Shown here piece by piece: positions 27,321-35,747 of a stretch of 64,000 nt of DNA. The stretch's first letter is position 1. Every line of letters starts with the position of its first letter. The DNA comes from AP-15 sp963774345. Lineage in GTDB: Bacteria; Pseudomonadota; Alphaproteobacteria; ATCC43930; CGMCC-115725. The notes under the pieces were generated by a model. The model saw nothing but the letters and a program-made list of their open reading frames with translations, was not told where the DNA came from and made no database searches. A program made the translations under genes and the position numbers. The stretch is taken from assembly GCA_963774345.1 (NCBI GenBank), contig CAVZFB010000029.1, positions 1 to 64,000 of the forward strand, written 5' to 3'.

Positions 27321-28141
27321 TTCAGATCACCGATACGCATTTGAGCCGGAGCAAGGCGCATTTCGCCGACAACTGGGCGCCGCTCGCGCGATGGATTGCC
27401 GCGGAACGCCCGGATCTCGTAATTCATACCGGCGATGTCACGGTCGACGGAGCCGATGTCGAAGACGATATGGCCTATTCCGCCGGGCTGTTGCGCGATC
27501 TGGGGGTGCGCTGGCGCGCAGTCCCCGGCAACCACGATGTCGGCGATGCCGCCCACGCGCGCCAGCCGGTCAACGGCGAGCGCCTTGCTTGCTGGCATCT
27601 CCATTTCGGCGCCGACCGGTGGGTCGAGGATGTCGACCATATGGCCGGAGGATGGCGCATCGTCGGGCTCGACGCCATGCTGCTAGACAGCGGCCTGCCG
27701 GAAGAGGCGGCGCAAGACAGTTGGCTCGAGTCGATAATGGCGCAGTCGGCCGGACAGCCGGTTGCCTGGTTTCTCCACAAGCCGCTGTTTCTCAACAGCC
27801 CCGAGGAAGACGATACTGGCTACTGGGCGGTCAAGCCGCAGCCGCGCGCGCGTCTGATGGCACTGTTGCGGCGCTATCGGGTGAGCTTGGTCGCCAGTGG
27901 CCATCTGCACAAAGCGCATCAGGTAGTGAGCGAGGGCACCCGTTATGTCTGGGCGCCGGCTTCGAGCTTTTTGGTTGGCGAGATGCAGCCGGCGATGCCG
28001 GGCGAAAAGCGGCTCGGCGCGGTCCTCTACGACCTCGACGGCCCAACCATCTCGGCCGAGATCATGGACGTGCCGGGGCTCCGCGAACATCGGCTCGACG
28101 ACGTGATCGACGAAGTCTACCCGCGACCCGCCAACCACTGA
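27311..28141 (+). CDS. Metallophosphoesterase, CpdA/3',5'-cyclic-AMP phosphodiesterase-like
   Basis: The start ATG at 27311 overlaps the HAD gene. All metal-ligand blocks of the calcineurin-like family are present: QITDTHLS, HTGDVTVDG, VPGNHDVGD, WFLHKPLF and ASGHLHKAH. The 276-residue length matches class III cyclic-nucleotide phosphodiesterase-like enzymes. Substrate choice cannot be read from the motifs, so cAMP hydrolysis is only a family-based guess. It is followed by a VapBC-type pair with its own promoter region. Confidence 0.85.
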   Translation: MRIIQITDTHLSRSKAHFADNWAPLARWIAAERPDLVIHTGDVTVDGADVEDDMAYSAGLLRDLGVRWRAVPGNHDVGDAAHARQPVNGERLACWHLHFGADRWVEDVDHMAGGWRIVGLDAMLLDSGLPEEAAQDSWLESIMAQSAGQPVAWFLHKPLFLNSPEEDDTGYWAVKPQPRARLMALLRRYRVSLVASGHLHKAHQVVSEGTRYVWAPASSFLVGEMQPAMPGEKRLGAVLYDLDGPTISAEIMDVPGLREHRLDDVIDEVYPRPANH

Positions 28142-28230
28142 CACTCCGTAAATGGCGACGGCATTCTGGGCCCTCTCTATGGACCCCTCTGGACTCTTGT
28201 CCGGCTAGCCCCATATAGTCATCCTGCAGA

Positions 28231-28258
28231 GACCAGTCGTTATGAGGTGACCAGTCGT
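28231..28258 (+). promoter_or_regulatory. Two direct repeats GACCAGTCGT before the antitoxin start
   Basis: GACCAGTCGT occurs at 28231-28240 and 28249-28258, 18 bases apart, the second overlapping the GTG start at 28257. The position fits autoregulatory binding sites of the antitoxin-toxin complex. Confidence 0.45.
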
Positions 28259-28523
28259 GCTCACGCCGACCATCACGGCCTCCGAGTTCAAGGCCAAATG
28301 TCTGGACCTTTTCGATCAGCTGGCCGCCCGCAAGCTGACCCGCCTGTGCATTACCAAGCGGGGACGTATCGTGGCCATCGTCACGCCTCCCGACGACACA
28401 AAAGATCTCGGCGACCTTCACGGTTTCATGCGCGGCAGCGTCGTCGCGCCCGACGGGTTCGATTTCACCGCCCCCGCGCTCGATGAACCGCTTACTGCCG
28501 ATCAAGGGCGGATCCACGGGTGA
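28257..28523 (+). CDS. Type II antitoxin, Phd/YefM-like
   Basis: The 88-residue protein starts at GTG 28257. The N-terminal half (ITASEFKAKCLDLFDQLAARKLTRLCITKRGRIVAIVTPP) is the Phd/YefM DNA-binding domain. The C-terminal half (FMRGSVVAPDGFDFTAPALDEPL) is acidic and disordered, as needed to wrap and block a PIN toxin. It overlaps the toxin start by four bases. The pair would be self-repressing through the repeats just upstream. Confidence 0.85.
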   Translation: MLTPTITASEFKAKCLDLFDQLAARKLTRLCITKRGRIVAIVTPPDDTKDLGDLHGFMRGSVVAPDGFDFTAPALDEPLTADQGRIHG

Positions 28524-28957
28524 GAGCCGACGCACGGCCTCGGGCCGTTCTGCTCGATACTTGCGCGGTTATCTATCTCGCCAACGGGGCTCCGATGGCA
28601 GATGGGGCGACCGATGCGATCCGTTGCGCTGCTCTCGCCGACGGCATCTTTGTTTCGCCGGTTTCCGCCTGGGAGGTGGGACTGTTAAGTCGTCCGGGCC
28701 GCGCCACTACGATCCGCTTTCTGCCGGACCCCAAGACCTGGTTTGCGCGCGTGCTGGCCGCTCCGGCGATAAGAGAGGCTCCGTTCACGCCCGACATCGC
28801 CATCGACAGTGCTCATCTCCCGCAACCCTTGCATGGCGACCCGGCCGATCGGCTGCTGATCGCCACGGCGCGACATCTTGGCGTGCCAATCGTGACCAGG
28901 GATCATCAGATCACCGCCTACGCCTCCTCCGGCCACATCCAGGTGGTCGCCTGCTGA
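28520..28957 (+). CDS. Type II toxin, PIN-domain ribonuclease (VapC-like)
   Basis: The 145-residue protein starts at GTG 28520, overlapping the antitoxin stop. PIN-domain acidic residues are in place: LLDTCAVIYLA (first Asp), SAWEVGLLS (Glu), DPADRLLIATA (Asp) and VTRDHQI (last Asp). VapC toxins cut tRNA or rRNA in a magnesium-dependent way when the antitoxin is lost. The Phd-PIN combination is common on alphaproteobacterial chromosomes. Confidence 0.88.
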   Translation: MRADARPRAVLLDTCAVIYLANGAPMADGATDAIRCAALADGIFVSPVSAWEVGLLSRPGRATTIRFLPDPKTWFARVLAAPAIREAPFTPDIAIDSAHLPQPLHGDPADRLLIATARHLGVPIVTRDHQITAYASSGHIQVVAC

Positions 28958-28980
28958 GGGTGTTATCGCGTGCCGACCGT

Positions 28981-29577
28981 CTACATCCGATCGCTTTCGA
29001 CGGCGAGTTGTTCGATCCCGCCGTTGGAAAGGCGATAGATCCGGTCCTGCGGGACCGGAAGGGTCAGGGCGACCGCCCGGGGCAGACTGGCATAAAGACC
29101 GCGCAGTACGCGGCTGACGAGCCCGTGGGCGACGACAATGATCGGCGCAGACTGCTCCAGCTCGCTCAGCCAGTCGGCGATGCGCCTGGCAAAGGCGTGG
29201 TAGCTCTCGCCATCGGGCGAGCGGAAGTACCAGTCGTAGCGCCCGTCACCATCGAAGATGGCGGGCGAGCGCTTTGCGACATCGCCATAGGTCAAGCCGT
29301 CCCACGAACCGAGCGTCAGCTCGCGCAGTCGTTTGTCGACGCGGACCGCGCCGGCGCTGCCCAGCTCTTCACGGATGATCTCAGCCGTCCGCCGCGCCCT
29401 ACCTTGCGGGCTGGCGGCGATCGGAGCGGCGGCCGCTTCCGGCAAACCCGCCAATAGCCTCCCGATCGCTCGGGCTTGGGCCATTCCAGTTTTGGTCAGC
29501 GGCGAATCGAACCGGCCCTGATATCGCCGCTCCAGGTTCCACTCGGTCTCGCCGTGGCGCAGCAGCAGGATCGTCAC
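28981..29577 (-). CDS. Histidine phosphatase (phosphoglycerate mutase-like)
   Basis: The 198-residue protein begins ILLLRHGETEWNLERRYQGRFDSPLT, the RHG phosphohistidine signature. AASPQGRARRTAEII and the LRELTLGSWDG acid loop follow, then IIVVAHGLVSRVLRG with the second histidine. Members dephosphorylate sugars, nucleotides or alpha-ribazole phosphate. No cobalamin genes are nearby, so the substrate is open. Its start overlaps the stop of the acetyltransferase gene by four bases. Confidence 0.85.
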   Translation of the reverse strand: MTILLLRHGETEWNLERRYQGRFDSPLTKTGMAQARAIGRLLAGLPEAAAAPIAASPQGRARRTAEIIREELGSAGAVRVDKRLRELTLGSWDGLTYGDVAKRSPAIFDGDGRYDWYFRSPDGESYHAFARRIADWLSELEQSAPIIVVAHGLVSRVLRGLYASLPRAVALTLPVPQDRIYRLSNGGIEQLAVESDRM

Positions 29578-30122
29578 GGCGTCGCGCCGGGACGACGCAA
29601 GCGATAGAGGACGCAGCGCTTCAGCGGGCCTTCCGGGACGTCGGGGTGGTCGAAATCATCTTCCGGCAGACGCATCATGCCGAGCCGCTCCATGACCCGG
29701 CGCGAGCGACGATTGGCCGGTACTGTGATCGCGACGATCTCGGTCAGCCCGAGCGTGTCAAAGCCGTAATCGAGAGCGGCCCAGGCGGCTTCGGTCGCAT
29801 AGCCGCGGCCCCAATGGGCGCGCGCGAGCCGCCAGGCGACCTCGACCGCTGGCGTGAAATGCGCCTCGTAAGAGACCCTGGTGAGCCCGACGACGCCGAT
29901 CAAACTCGCCTCGCCGGGGATCTCGACGACCCATTGCCCAAACCCGTGCCGCCGCCAATGGGCGCGCACTCGCGCCGTCCACGCTTCGGCCGCCCCCGGC
30001 TCCACCACGGGCCGCAGGAACTCCATGACGGCGGGGTCGGCGGACAGTTCCGCATAGGCGGCGACATCGGCGTCGCGCCACGGGCGCAGCAGCAAGCGGG
30101 AGGTTCGCAGTGAGGCCGCCAC
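29574..30122 (-). CDS. GNAT N-acetyltransferase (RimJ/RimL type)
   Basis: I chose the GTG at 30122 (AASLRTSRLLLRPWRDADV). An upstream extension in the same frame would run through the DUF6489 gene. The protein has the RimJ/RimL layout: TSRLLLRPW, GVVGLTRV, AWRLARAHWGRGYATEAAWAALDYGFD (acetyl-CoA pyrophosphate loop) and VMERLGM. It has 182 residues. It acetylates an amino group of a protein or small molecule. It is coupled to the phosphatase downstream and begins two bases after the DUF6489 stop. Confidence 0.8.
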   Translation of the reverse strand: MAASLRTSRLLLRPWRDADVAAYAELSADPAVMEFLRPVVEPGAAEAWTARVRAHWRRHGFGQWVVEIPGEASLIGVVGLTRVSYEAHFTPAVEVAWRLARAHWGRGYATEAAWAALDYGFDTLGLTEIVAITVPANRRSRRVMERLGMMRLPEDDFDHPDVPEGPLKRCVLYRLRRPGATP

Positions 30123-30124
30123 GG

Positions 30125-30370
30125 CTATTTTTTCTCGCGGGGGCCGCCGGCCATCCGCGCCATGAATATCTGCTGCAACTGCTCGAACCCCTTCAAGGTT
30201 GCCGGCAGCCAGGTCTCGATCATCGCCTTGGCGTCCATCGCCTTGATGTTCGCAGTCATTCGTTCTTGCACCTCTTTCAGAAGCGCCTCTTGCAAGGGTT
30301 GCACTTCGGGCAGTCCGAAAAACTTTCGCACTTCCTCTGGCGAACAGTCGATTTCCAGGTTGATCTTCAT
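30125..30370 (-). CDS. DUF6489-type small protein
   Basis: The 81-residue protein reads MKINLEIDCSPEEVRKFFGLP, followed by a charged helix with many Glu, Lys and Met residues (EALLKEVQERMTANIKAM). This is a small alphaproteobacterial family seen beside general metabolism genes, with no known activity. It has no signal peptide. Its stop is directly followed by the acetyltransferase GTG, giving a three-gene run with the phosphatase. Confidence 0.7.
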   Translation of the reverse strand: MKINLEIDCSPEEVRKFFGLPEVQPLQEALLKEVQERMTANIKAMDAKAMIETWLPATLKGFEQLQQIFMARMAGGPREKK

Positions 30371-30451
30371 CCCTACGGCTCCTTCCCGCACCGCTAAGCG
30401 ATAGCACTTTAACCGTTGGGCCGCGCGCCGGATCTCGGGTAAGCTTTGCGT

Positions 30452-31357
30452 ATGGCTGTCGAGATCCCGTTCCGCCGCGAATTCTCCTTCGAATACGGCC
30501 GGCTCGAGCGGGTGGCGCCGGGCATTCGCCGCATCGTCGCGCGCAACCCCAGCCCGTTCACCTTCCGGGGCACCGGGACGTATGTCGTCGGCGACGGCGA
30601 AGTCGCGGTGATCGATCCCGGCCCCGATCTCGACGAGCACGTCGCGGCATTGCTGGCCGGACTCTCCGGCGAACAAGTGACCCATATCCTGATCACCCAC
30701 ACCCATCGCGACCATTCGCCGGCGGCCGCGGCGCTGAAGGCGGCAACCGGGGCCCCGACCTATGGCTTCGGCCCCCACGCCGGGGGGAAGCGCGGCGATC
30801 CCGCGGTCGAGGAAGGCGGCGATTGGGACTTCACGCCCGATGTGACCGTACATGATGGCGAGGCGATCGCCGGCTCAGGCTGGCGTTTCGAGGCGGTGCA
30901 TACGCCGGGACACACCTCGAACCATCTCTGCTTCGCGCTGCCCGATCAAGGCATCCTGTTCAGCGGCGACCATGTCATGGGCTGGTCGACCAGCGTGATC
31001 GCTCCGCCCGACGGCGACATGAGCGCTTATATGGCCTCGCTCGACAAATTGCTCGGCCGCCTGGACGCGGTCTATTGGCCGACCCATGGCCCGGCGATCA
31101 CCGAGCCGCAGGCCCATGTCCGCGCCTTCGTCGCCCATCGCCGCGAGCGCGAGGCCGGGATCCTGGAATGTCTCGCGGGCGGCAGCGAGCGGATCGACGC
31201 GATCGTCGACAAGCTCTATGTCGGGCTTCAGCCGGGGCTGCGCCGCGCGGCAGGGCGATCGGTGCATGCGCATCTGCTTGATCTCGCCGCGCGTGGCATC
31301 GTCGAAACCGAGGGACCGCCGACGATCGATGCGGTCTATCGCCCCGCCCGTTTTTGA
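30452..31357 (+). CDS. MBL-fold hydrolase (LACTB2-like)
   Basis: The 301-residue protein shows ITHTHRDHSPAAAAL (the HxHxDH zinc motif), HTPGHTSNHLCF and FSGDHVMGW (further ligands), then YWPTHGPAI. A C-terminal winged-helix-like segment (RAAGRSVHAHLLDLAARGIVE) matches the LACTB2 subgroup. Those enzymes are hydrolases, some acting on RNA or glutathione thioesters. The ATG at 30452 is preferred to a TTG six bases earlier. It is divergent from the DUF6489 operon. Confidence 0.85.
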   Translation: MAVEIPFRREFSFEYGRLERVAPGIRRIVARNPSPFTFRGTGTYVVGDGEVAVIDPGPDLDEHVAALLAGLSGEQVTHILITHTHRDHSPAAAALKAATGAPTYGFGPHAGGKRGDPAVEEGGDWDFTPDVTVHDGEAIAGSGWRFEAVHTPGHTSNHLCFALPDQGILFSGDHVMGWSTSVIAPPDGDMSAYMASLDKLLGRLDAVYWPTHGPAITEPQAHVRAFVAHRREREAGILECLAGGSERIDAIVDKLYVGLQPGLRRAAGRSVHAHLLDLAARGIVETEGPPTIDAVYRPARF

Positions 31358-31397
31358 ACCAGGCACAATACGCCAACCGGTTAGGCCAAATATCGCG

Positions 31398-31606
31398 ATG
31401 CGCTACGCCATCGTCGTTGAGAAAGCCGGCAACAATTACTCGGCGTATGTACCGGACCTTCCCGGCTGCATCGCCACCGGGAGGACACCCGAAGAAACCG
31501 AGCAACTGATCCGCGAAGCGGTGGAATTGCATTTGAACGGGCTGCGCGAGGACGCCCATTCCGCAGTCATCGAGTTCGGGTCGAATATGTCGAGGTGATG
31601 CTCTGA
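31398..31606 (+). CDS. HicB-family antitoxin-like protein, orphan (frame break near 31575)
   Basis: It starts MRYAIVVEKAGNNYSAYVPDLPGCIATG and continues TPEETEQLIREAVELHLNGLRED, the HicB partial RNase H-like fold. One base is missing near 31575. After that point the expected ending RVEYVEVML is found in the next frame, stopping at 31606. No HicA partner is visible on either side, so this is either an orphan regulator or a stand-alone HicB-like protein of about 70 residues, as is common. Confidence 0.7.
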
Positions 31607-31832
31607 CAAAGGCCCGCTGACAAGACATATCTCAGTGCACGCAAAATCCGCCCCAAGATAACCACTCCACCAGGGGTCAGCGCAGAGGTGTAGGGCGAAG
31701 TCGCGAACCTGCTCCACGGGCAATTTAGTCTTTACGGCGACGTTGGTCACACAGCGGTGGGGATGCTGGTGTCGCGCGTGCGGCGTGGCGGGGCGTGTCC
31801 GCTCAGCGCCGGGCCGATCATAAAAATCGTCA

Positions 31833-32969
31833 TCAGCATGGCTTGAGTGTCAGCCCGGTATCGAGCTTCGCCTTTGTCCCGCAAGCTGTATTCAGTTGTT
31901 CCTGAGACACAAACGCGCCGCCGAGCTTGGCGCCACTGAGATGGGCGTCCGTGAGGTTGGCGTGGCTGAGGTCGGCGCCGCCGAGATCGGCGCCGCTGAG
32001 GTAAGCGCCGCTGAGGTTCGCGCTGTCGAGGTCGGCGATACTGAGGTTGGCGTTGTCGAGGTTGGCGCCGCCGCTGAGGTTGGCGCCGCGGAGGTCGGCG
32101 TCGCTGAGGTTGGCGCCGCTGAGGCTGGTGCCGCTGAGATCGGCGCCGCCGAGGTTGGCGACGCGGAGGTCGGCGAGGCTGAGGTCGGCGCCGCTGAGGT
32201 CGGCGTTGTCGAGGTTGGCGCCGCTGAGCTTGGCGCCGTCGAGCTTGGCGCCGCCGAGCTTGGCGTCTCTAAGGTTGGCGCCGCCGAGCTTGGCGTGGCT
32301 GAGGTCGGCGCGGCTGAGGTTGGCGAAGCTGAGGTTGGCGCCGCCGAGCTTGGCGTCCGTGAGGTTGGCTCTCGGGATGTGCGCAGCAGCCAAGTCGGGC
32401 ACTCCCGTTCCAATTGACACTCGCCTTCCGATCACCGTGAGCGGAGCTTGGATATCTGTAGCTGGCCCCCCGTTGCCCGTCACAGTTTTGGTGCCGTCAC
32501 GTACGAATGCGCTAAGCGCCTCAAGAACTGGTCGATGGTACTGTTCGGAGGTGTTCATTACCCCCTCCAGTGCGTAGATGCCGCCGAGCCGCACCACCAT
32601 GCTCTTCTCGTTGCCTAGTTGCAGGAAACCGCTTGAGACCTGATTGCTAATGAGTAGGTCGTGGGCCGCTTGGTCACTGCGGCGCGCCTGATCTGCGGTA
32701 GCCCGAAGGGTTTGCTGTGTCCCGTAATAGGCTAGCCCCGCACCGATCAGTGCCGCAGCGCCGCCGAATAGCACCACTATCCCGCCGAACACCTGAGTGA
32801 TTGTTTTGCGAAAATTGTCTTCGACGTCGGCGCGCGCCTTCGGATCGCGTATCGTAAGTCTGAAGCGCTCCACCTGGCGCTTTGGAAAACGCCACCAGAG
32901 CCACCAAGCACCCCCAAATGCTGCGGCGATACCTACCGCTGCAATGATGCTGACGATTGACCAGTGCAT
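31833..32969 (-). CDS. Membrane-anchored pentapeptide-repeat protein
   Basis: The 378-residue protein has two N-terminal membrane helices (SIIAAVGIAAAFGGAWWLWW at 5-26 and GGIVVLFGGAAALIGAGLAYY at about 62-83). A soluble helical linker follows (about 90-190: TLRATADQARRSDQAAHD, FLQLGNEKSMVVRLGGIYALEGV), then about 30 A(D/N)LxG pentapeptides from ANLTDAKLGG to AKLGGAF. Pentapeptide repeats make a right-handed square beta-helix that can mimic DNA or act as a scaffold. The linker motif LGGIYALEGV is seen in related membrane pentapeptide proteins. One extra glycine interrupts the phase around ANLSGGANLD. It is a single gene, and its function is unknown. Confidence 0.85.
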   Translation of the reverse strand: MHWSIVSIIAAVGIAAAFGGAWWLWWRFPKRQVERFRLTIRDPKARADVEDNFRKTITQVFGGIVVLFGGAAALIGAGLAYYGTQQTLRATADQARRSDQAAHDLLISNQVSSGFLQLGNEKSMVVRLGGIYALEGVMNTSEQYHRPVLEALSAFVRDGTKTVTGNGGPATDIQAPLTVIGRRVSIGTGVPDLAAAHIPRANLTDAKLGGANLSFANLSRADLSHAKLGGANLRDAKLGGAKLDGAKLSGANLDNADLSGADLSLADLRVANLGGADLSGTSLSGANLSDADLRGANLSGGANLDNANLSIADLDSANLSGAYLSGADLGGADLSHANLTDAHLSGAKLGGAFVSQEQLNTACGTKAKLDTGLTLKPC

Positions 32970-33089
32970 GCACGGCCTCCGGCTCCGGGAAACTTATGCA
33001 TAGCCCGCTGAAGGCGATGATGGCGACCAATCCGGCTGGCATCGGTCGCCAATTACAGCAACTGATGGTGCTGGCCGGCCAGCTCGTGA

Positions 33090-34408
33090 TTACTGTCCGA
33101 ACAGCGGCGCGCGGGTCTGGGCGAATTCCTCGACCGCGGCGACGAGTTTGTCGCCATCCTCGTCGTCGAGCGCGATCGACAGCGCGAACATGCCGCGCTT
33201 GGCAAACCAGATGCCCGATGCGACGAGATCGAACCAGAACAAATCGCGCAGCGCGCCGTTGCCGCGCGCCGCATCCTCCTCCGAGCGGATCGGCCCGTCG
33301 GCCATGTGAACCGACATCATCGAGCCGATGCCGGTGAACTGCATCGCCAGCCCGGTGCCGGCGCACCACCGCGTTGAGCCGCTCGCGCAGGCGGTCGCCC
33401 CATTCGTTCAGGGCATGGGCACGCTCTGGCGTATAGATCTCGGTCAGCCCGACCAGTCCGGCGTTCATCGTCAGCACGTTGTTGTTGAAGGTGCCGGCAT
33501 GCTGGAAGGCGTCCGGGCGGCGCGGGTCGAAGCGCTCCATGATCTCGGCGCGCCCGCCAAAGGCGCCAAAGCTCATGCCGCCGCCGAGATATTTCCCGAG
33601 TGTCGTCAGATCGGGGAGGATGCCGTGCACCTCCTGCAACCCGCCCGGCGCCAGCCGCGAGGTCATCACCTCGTCGAAGATCAGCAAGGCCCCGGTCTCG
33701 TTCGCCAGCGCCCGCAGTCCGGCCAGGAAATTCGCGCTCGGCCGGGATGCAGCCGGTCGTGCCCTGCATCGGCTCGACCAGGATCGCGGCCAGCTCTTGG
33801 CGGTGCGGGCGGACCAGCGTTTCGAGCGCCTCGAGATCGTTATAGCGGCCGAGCAGAAACTCGAACGGGGCGTTGAGCGGGCTGCCATGGCCGCGGAAAT
33901 AAAAGACGCCGCCATGGTAGCCGCCGCCAAACACCAAAATCTTCGGCCGGCCGGTGATCGCGCGCGCGGCGCTGACCGCCATCAGATTGGCCTCGGTGCC
34001 GGAATTGGTGAAACGCACCAGCTCGATCGACGGGAAACGCGCGCAGACCGCCGCGGCAAACCGCGCCTCGATTTCGGTGTGCGCGCCGAAATTGAGCCCG
34101 CCCGCGAGCGCCGCTTCGATCGCCTTGCGGATCGCCGGGTGCGAATGGCCATAGATCCCGGCGGTAAACTCGCTGAGGAAATCGGCATATTCGTGCCCGT
34201 CGAGATCCCACAGCCGCGCAGCTTCGCCCTTCGCCATGGTCAGCGGAAACGGATCGACATGGATCGAGGCGCGGGTGTTGCCGCCGGGCATCGCCGCGCA
34301 GGCCGCGCGGTGCTGCTCGAGGCTTTTCGGGTTGCGCGCCCGGTATTGCTCCTCGGCCTCGCCGAGCGCCGCCGCAAGATCGATATTCGCAGGATGGGCT
34401 ACGGCCAT
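33090..34408 (-). CDS. Class III PLP aminotransferase, glutamate-1-semialdehyde aminomutase-like (two frame breaks)
   Basis: From ATG 34408 the chain reads PGGNTRASIHVDPFPL, NSGTEANLMAVSAARA and VFGGGYHG. After a one-base gain near 33729 it continues GALLIFDEVMTSR and DLTTLGKYLGGGMSFGAFGGR with the PLP lysine. After a second break near 33358 it ends FTGIGSMMSVHMADGPI to 33090. The joined protein has about 439 residues, normal for this family. It moves an amino group on a small substrate. Because haem-pathway neighbours are absent and the region is catabolic in character, it may not be HemL itself. Confidence 0.8.
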
Positions 34409-34420
34409 CTACTCTCTCCG

Positions 34421-34690
34421 CTAGCGCTTTACGCCGACAGTCACGAGGTATTCGCGCGGCATCGCGACCCCGAGCTCACCGCGAAAGTGCTCGTGAAATT
34501 CAATAAAATCACGGATGAACTCCGTGCGTCGCCGGGGTTCGAGGGCGGCGGCTACCGTCTTTGTCGGACCAAAGCCTGCAATGAACAAATCCCAAGCCGC
34601 TTGCCCGCTAGCCTCCCTTATACACGACGACGCCGAATTGCCCGTTACAATCTCCGCCAAGCAGCTGATACGGATTGACATTCGGATTTC
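34421..34690 (-). pseudogene. C-terminal fragment of a class I SAM methyltransferase
   Basis: The frame ending at 34421 carries SGQAAWDLFIAGFGPTKTVAAALEP, EFHEHFRGELGVAMPREYLVTVGVKR, a typical C-terminus of small class I SAM-dependent methyltransferases. No start or Rossmann core lies upstream. The missing N-terminal half is found 2.3 kb away at 36942-37232, beyond two substrate-binding genes and an IS1380 remnant. The left limit of homology (about 34690) is approximate. Confidence 0.55.
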
Positions 34691-34766
34691 GCTGGGACCC
34701 GACACCGGAAGCACGATCTGCCACACTGTCAAACGCGGAAACAGGCGCCTGCCGCTGATCATTATC

Positions 34767-35747
34767 TCATTCAATCACCTCGTCGGCGCGAGCAAGGATT
34801 GCTTGCGGGACGGTGAGGCCGAGCGTCTTGGCGGTCTTGAGGTTGATCACCAGCTCGAATTTGGTCGGCCGCTGGATCGGCAGGTCGACGGGCTTGGCGC
34901 CCGCGAGAATCCGGCCGACATAGACCCCAGCCCCTCGCCATGTACCGGTGAGGCTCGATCCATAGCTGATCAGGCCGCCGCTCGTGGCGAATTCACGCCA
35001 TTCGTAGATCGCCGGAATCGCATGGCGCGCCGCCAGCGCCACGAGCTCTTCGCGCCAGCTGTTGAATAACGGATCGCTGCCGATGGCGAGCGCGCCGGCA
35101 TGCCGTTGGACGAGGGCGGCGAAGGCGCTCTCGAAATCGCCTTCGGTGCCGGCCTTGAGGATCTGAAGCTGCACCCCACTCGAGCGCATAGCTTCCTGCG
35201 CGTCTCGTATCGTTGGCTCGTTAACCGGGTTGGTTGGATTCACCAACAGGGCGATCGTCCTGGCCCGCGGGACCAGTTCGCACAGCAGCTTTAGCCGCTT
35301 TACGCTCAGCTCGTTGGAGAAGAAGCTCATGCCGGTAATGTTGCCGCCCGGCCGGTTGAAGCTGGCGACGAGGCCAGACGCCACCGGATCGCCGCCGCCC
35401 GTGAAGACGATCGGGATCGTAGAGGTCGCGTTTTTCGCCGCTAGGGCCGAAGGGATGCCACCGCCTGCAAAGATTACGTGTACCTTGCGGCCCACGAGAT
35501 CGGCGGCCAGCGCGGGCAGACGATCATAGCGGCCCTCCGCCCAGCGGTATTGGATCGCCACATTCTGCCCCTCGACGTAACCGGTTTCGCTCAGTCCCTT
35601 GTGGAATGCGGCCAGATACGGCGCAAACGGACCTGGCGACGCGGCGCCGAGGAAGCCAACCACCGGCAGCTCCTTCTGCTGGGCGCGCACGGCGCGCCCC
35701 GCCGTCGTCGCGCTGCCCAGGACGAGCAGGAACTCCCGCCGCCTCAT
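34767..35747 (-). CDS. ABC transporter substrate-binding protein, TrpX-like (second of a tandem pair)
   Basis: The 326-residue lipid-free periplasmic protein starts MRRREFLLVLGSATT, a Tat-like leader. FHKGLSETGYVEGQNVAIQYRWAEGRYDRLPALAADLV and LPIQRPTKFELVINLKTAKTLGLTVP are diagnostic of the PF04392 family, which is greatly expanded in soil alphaproteobacteria. It begins four bases inside the previous gene. No permease or ATPase lies next to it. Ligands of these orphan proteins are unknown; the family name comes from tryptophan- or tyrosine-binding members elsewhere. Confidence 0.88.
   Translation of the reverse strand: MRRREFLLVLGSATTAGRAVRAQQKELPVVGFLGAASPGPFAPYLAAFHKGLSETGYVEGQNVAIQYRWAEGRYDRLPALAADLVGRKVHVIFAGGGIPSALAAKNATSTIPIVFTGGGDPVASGLVASFNRPGGNITGMSFFSNELSVKRLKLLCELVPRARTIALLVNPTNPVNEPTIRDAQEAMRSSGVQLQILKAGTEGDFESAFAALVQRHAGALAIGSDPLFNSWREELVALAARHAIPAIYEWREFATSGGLISYGSSLTGTWRGAGVYVGRILAGAKPVDLPIQRPTKFELVINLKTAKTLGLTVPQAILARADEVIE

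Noticed and set aside
31436..31750. Minus-strand frame starting MTNVAVKTKLPVEQVRDFALHL
   Set aside because: The first 50 residues look protein-like, but the rest is the antisense of HicB. No family or ribosome site was recognised.
31892..32417. Two long open frames on both strands inside the pentapeptide-repeat gene, rich in AEVGAAEV or TSAAPTSAS
   Set aside because: They arise from the three-base regularity of the repeat codons. Only the minus-strand frame with ADLSG repeats has a start, membrane helices and protein-like variation.
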